From: Acidimicrobiia bacterium
GTDB lineage: Bacteria > Actinomycetota > Acidimicrobiia > Acidimicrobiales > Ilumatobacteraceae
Reading direction: 5' to 3'
Length of the DNA: 6,725 bases
NCBI GenBank assembly: GCA_013815505.1
Contig: JACDGA010000101.1
Span: 1-6,725 of the forward strand
The position numbers and the translations under genes are program-made. Shown piece after piece: positions 5,335 through 6,725 of the stretch. Positions within the stretch are counted from its first letter, which is position 1; the number at the start of each line of letters is the position of its first letter. The notes under the pieces are model-generated. The model was not told where the DNA came from. It saw only the letters and a list, made by a program, of their open reading frames with translations, and ran no database searches.

Positions 5335-6284
5335 CGGACGCCGGGACGACCCACGCCGGGCACGCGTCTCGGGCGCGCGCTCGCATGGCGAAGGCACTCG
5401 CGCTCGGCGGCTACCGCACGGGAGCCGTCGCGGCCCGATTCGTACCCGGGTTCGTCGCCGCCGGACTCGCGGCGCCGTTCGGTGCCGGCGCCAACCTCGC
5501 CAACTCGCAGCGCCGGGCGTTGGTGGCGCGCCACCTCCAGCGCGTCGACCCTTCCTTGAAGGGTGCGCAGCTCCGGCGCGCCGTGCAGGCTTCGTTCGAC
5601 TCGTACGCGACGTACTTCATTGAAAGCTTCCGCCTCCCGAAGCTGTCATCCCGCACGGTCGAGCGGGGGCTGACGGTCGAGGGCTACGACCACGTCCTCG
5701 CCGGGCTCGAGCTGGGCAACGGCGTCATCCTCGCCCTGCCCCATCTCGGCGGCTGGGAGTGGGGCGGACGTTGGGTGGCGGACCAGGGCCACACCATCAC
5801 CGTGGTCGTCGAGCGCATCGAGCCGCCCGAGCTGTTCGAGTGGTTCGCCGAACTCCGCGCCGAGCTCGGCATGAAGATCGTGCCGCTCGGCCCGTCGGCG
5901 GGACGCGAGGTGCTGGCTGCGCTGCGCAACAATGAGGTGGTCTGCCTCCTCAGCGACCGTGACATCGACCGCAGCGGGAGCCCCGTGGAGTTCTTCGGCG
6001 AGACGACGACCCTGCCGGCGGGACCGGCGACGATTTCGCTGCGCACGGGGGCGCCGGTGCTTCCCGCCGCCGTGTACTACACGGGTCGCGTCGACGGTCA
6101 CGTCGGACGTGTGCGTCCGCCGATCACCATCGAGCGCAGCGGCAAGTTCCGCACCGACGTCACGACGTTCACCCAGGCGCTGGCCGACGAGTTCGAGCAC
6201 CTCATCCGTGCCGCCCCGAGCCAGTGGCACCTCTTCCAGCCCAACTGGCCGAGCGACCCCGGCTACGACCAGAAGCCCAGCTAG
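5331..6284 (+). CDS. patA: Phosphatidylinositol mannoside acyltransferase, PatA type
   Basis: This 317-residue protein (Rv2611c is of almost the same length) belongs to the LpxL/HtrB-like acyltransferase family. In mycobacteria PatA moves palmitate from acyl-CoA to mannose of PIM1/PIM2 on the cytoplasmic membrane face. The catalytic HX4E motif is PHLGGWEW with H138 and E143. Further family blocks are CLLSDRDIDRSGSPVEFFGE (205-224), LPAGPATISLRTGAPVLPA and the ending QWHLFQPNWPSDP (298-310). The GTG start overlaps the pgsA stop as GTGA, a classic coupling arrangement; an ATG at 5385 (residue 19) is a weaker alternative. The same frame stays open far upstream through pgsA, but that part is a shadow of GC-rich coding. 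Its TAG stop shares CTAG with the stop of the opposing recombinase. pimA, expected next, is absent here. The mannosylated substrate is inferred from family and synteny. Confidence 0.9.
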   Translation: MTDAGTTHAGHASRARARMAKALALGGYRTGAVAARFVPGFVAAGLAAPFGAGANLANSQRRALVARHLQRVDPSLKGAQLRRAVQASFDSYATYFIESFRLPKLSSRTVERGLTVEGYDHVLAGLELGNGVILALPHLGGWEWGGRWVADQGHTITVVVERIEPPELFEWFAELRAELGMKIVPLGPSAGREVLAALRNNEVVCLLSDRDIDRSGSPVEFFGETTTLPAGPATISLRTGAPVLPAAVYYTGRVDGHVGRVRPPITIERSGKFRTDVTTFTQALADEFEHLIRAAPSQWHLFQPNWPSDPGYDQKPS

Positions 6285-6725
6285 ATAGTGGTGACTGCGG
6301 TCGCGGATGACACGTCGTGACACGGATCTGACACAACTGCCGTCAGCCCGGACTCCAGCGCACGCCGCGCGACGTCCTCCGCGTCCGGCCACAGATGTGC
6401 ATACGTGTCGAGCGTCGTCGTCGCCGAGGCGTGCCCCACATGCCGCTGTACGGCCTTCACAGAGGCGCCCTGGTCGATGAGCACCGATGCGCGGCGTAGT
6501 GGCGCAGCGAGTGCGGCGTGAAGCCCTCCACGCGGGCGCTCGTCGCAGCCCGACGCCACACGTGACCGAGCGCGCTCCGGCGGATCGGATCGCGCTTCGA
6601 GTCCGTGAGGATCAGCCCGAGCTCGTCAGTCCCGAACCGCTCGAGGTGCGCGGCGATCACGTCGAGGACGACGCTCGGGACGGGGATGGTGCGGACACTC
6701 GCTGCAGTCTTGGTCGTCGCGAGCC
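6281..6725 (-). pseudogene. Tyrosine recombinase (phage-type integrase), frameshifted, N-terminus beyond the window
   Basis: Reading the minus strand from the right edge, the first segment runs LATTKTAASVRTIPVP through HVWRRAATSARVEGFTPHSLRHYAA. The second, in another frame, continues SVLIDQGASVKAVQRHVGHASATTTLDTYAHLWPD to the stop at 6281-6283. Together they form a tyrosine recombinase catalytic domain. The catalytic residues are visible: Lys in TKT (6709-6711), H (6511-6513) and R (6502-6504) of HSLRH, H of GHAS (6431-6433), and the nucleophile Tyr in DTY (6401-6403). The first catalytic Arg lies off the window. The frames split near 6488-6495: removing one GC from the GCGCGC-like run restores HYAASVLI exactly. 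The gene is therefore a pseudogene or carries a sequencing error. It would integrate or excise a mobile element, and it faces patA. No att site is proven. Confidence 0.85.
6308..6334. repeat. Three TGACAC boxes at helical spacing near the recombinase 3' end
   Basis: TGACAC occurs at 6308-6313, 6318-6323 and 6329-6334, so starts are 10 and 11 bases apart and lie on the same DNA face. The first two are TGACACG and flank a small palindrome CACG-T-CGTG (6311-6319). They lie inside the C-terminal tail codons of the recombinase. They could be arm-type protein-binding sites of an attachment region, or chance. Confidence 0.4.

Noticed and set aside
1..6725. CRISPR array, tRNA or rRNA genes
   Set aside because: No spaced multi-copy palindromic repeats beyond the two-copy tandem, and no cloverleaf or rRNA-like stretch was recognised on either strand.

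Overview
The window looks like a core-genome segment from a GC-rich actinomycete. Three things point that way: a mycothiol ligase-type (MshC-like) C-terminus, a phosphatidylinositol-phosphate synthase, and a PIM-type acyltransferase in the gene order known from mycobacteria. In M. tuberculosis that order is thrS (Rv2614c), HIT protein (Rv2613c), pgsA1 (Rv2612c), Rv2611c/patA, pimA (Rv2610c). Protein style and the lack of mycobacterial accessory genes would suit a deep-branching group such as Acidimicrobiia, but this taxon call is inference.

Layout. Bases 3-239 are the 3' end of an mshC/cysS-family gene. A plsC-type 1-acyl-glycerol-phosphate acyltransferase follows at 267-1037. A 172-base gap (1038-1209) holds a 34-base sequence repeated perfectly at a 39-base period, with a decayed third copy, and then a candidate thrS promoter. 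thrS (1210-3189), a HIT hydrolase/Ap4A phosphorylase (3193-3717) and an unknown two-helix membrane protein (3731-4207) run closely spaced on the plus strand. A small unknown gene (4238-4576) lies on the minus strand, convergent with the membrane protein and divergent from pgsA. A 15-base perfect dyad sits in that divergent promoter gap. pgsA (4648-5334) and patA (5331-6284) overlap by GTGA and are surely co-translated. At 6281-6725 a tyrosine recombinase, frameshifted in its catalytic domain, faces patA; the two stop codons share one CTAG.

How the genes work together. PlsC makes phosphatidic acid, the precursor of CDP-diacylglycerol. PgsA joins CDP-diacylglycerol to inositol phosphate, giving phosphatidylinositol phosphate. 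The PatA-type enzyme acylates mannosylated phosphatidylinositol. Mycothiol (MshC) also draws on inositol phosphate, so inositol use is a theme. ThrRS and the Ap4A-type HIT enzyme form a plausible synthesis/cleanup pair, because aminoacyl-tRNA synthetases produce Ap4A as a side product.

The most interesting points are: the two extra unknown genes placed inside a locus that is otherwise contiguous in mycobacteria; the recombinase where pimA would be expected; the tandem intergenic repeat; the dyad between divergent starts; a 21-base identity shared by the HIT and pgsA genes; and a string of starts with a TANNNT box 6-10 bases upstream and no Shine-Dalgarno sequence. I do not see a clearly new multi-gene system. 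The two unknown genes in the PIM locus are the best candidates for undescribed function.
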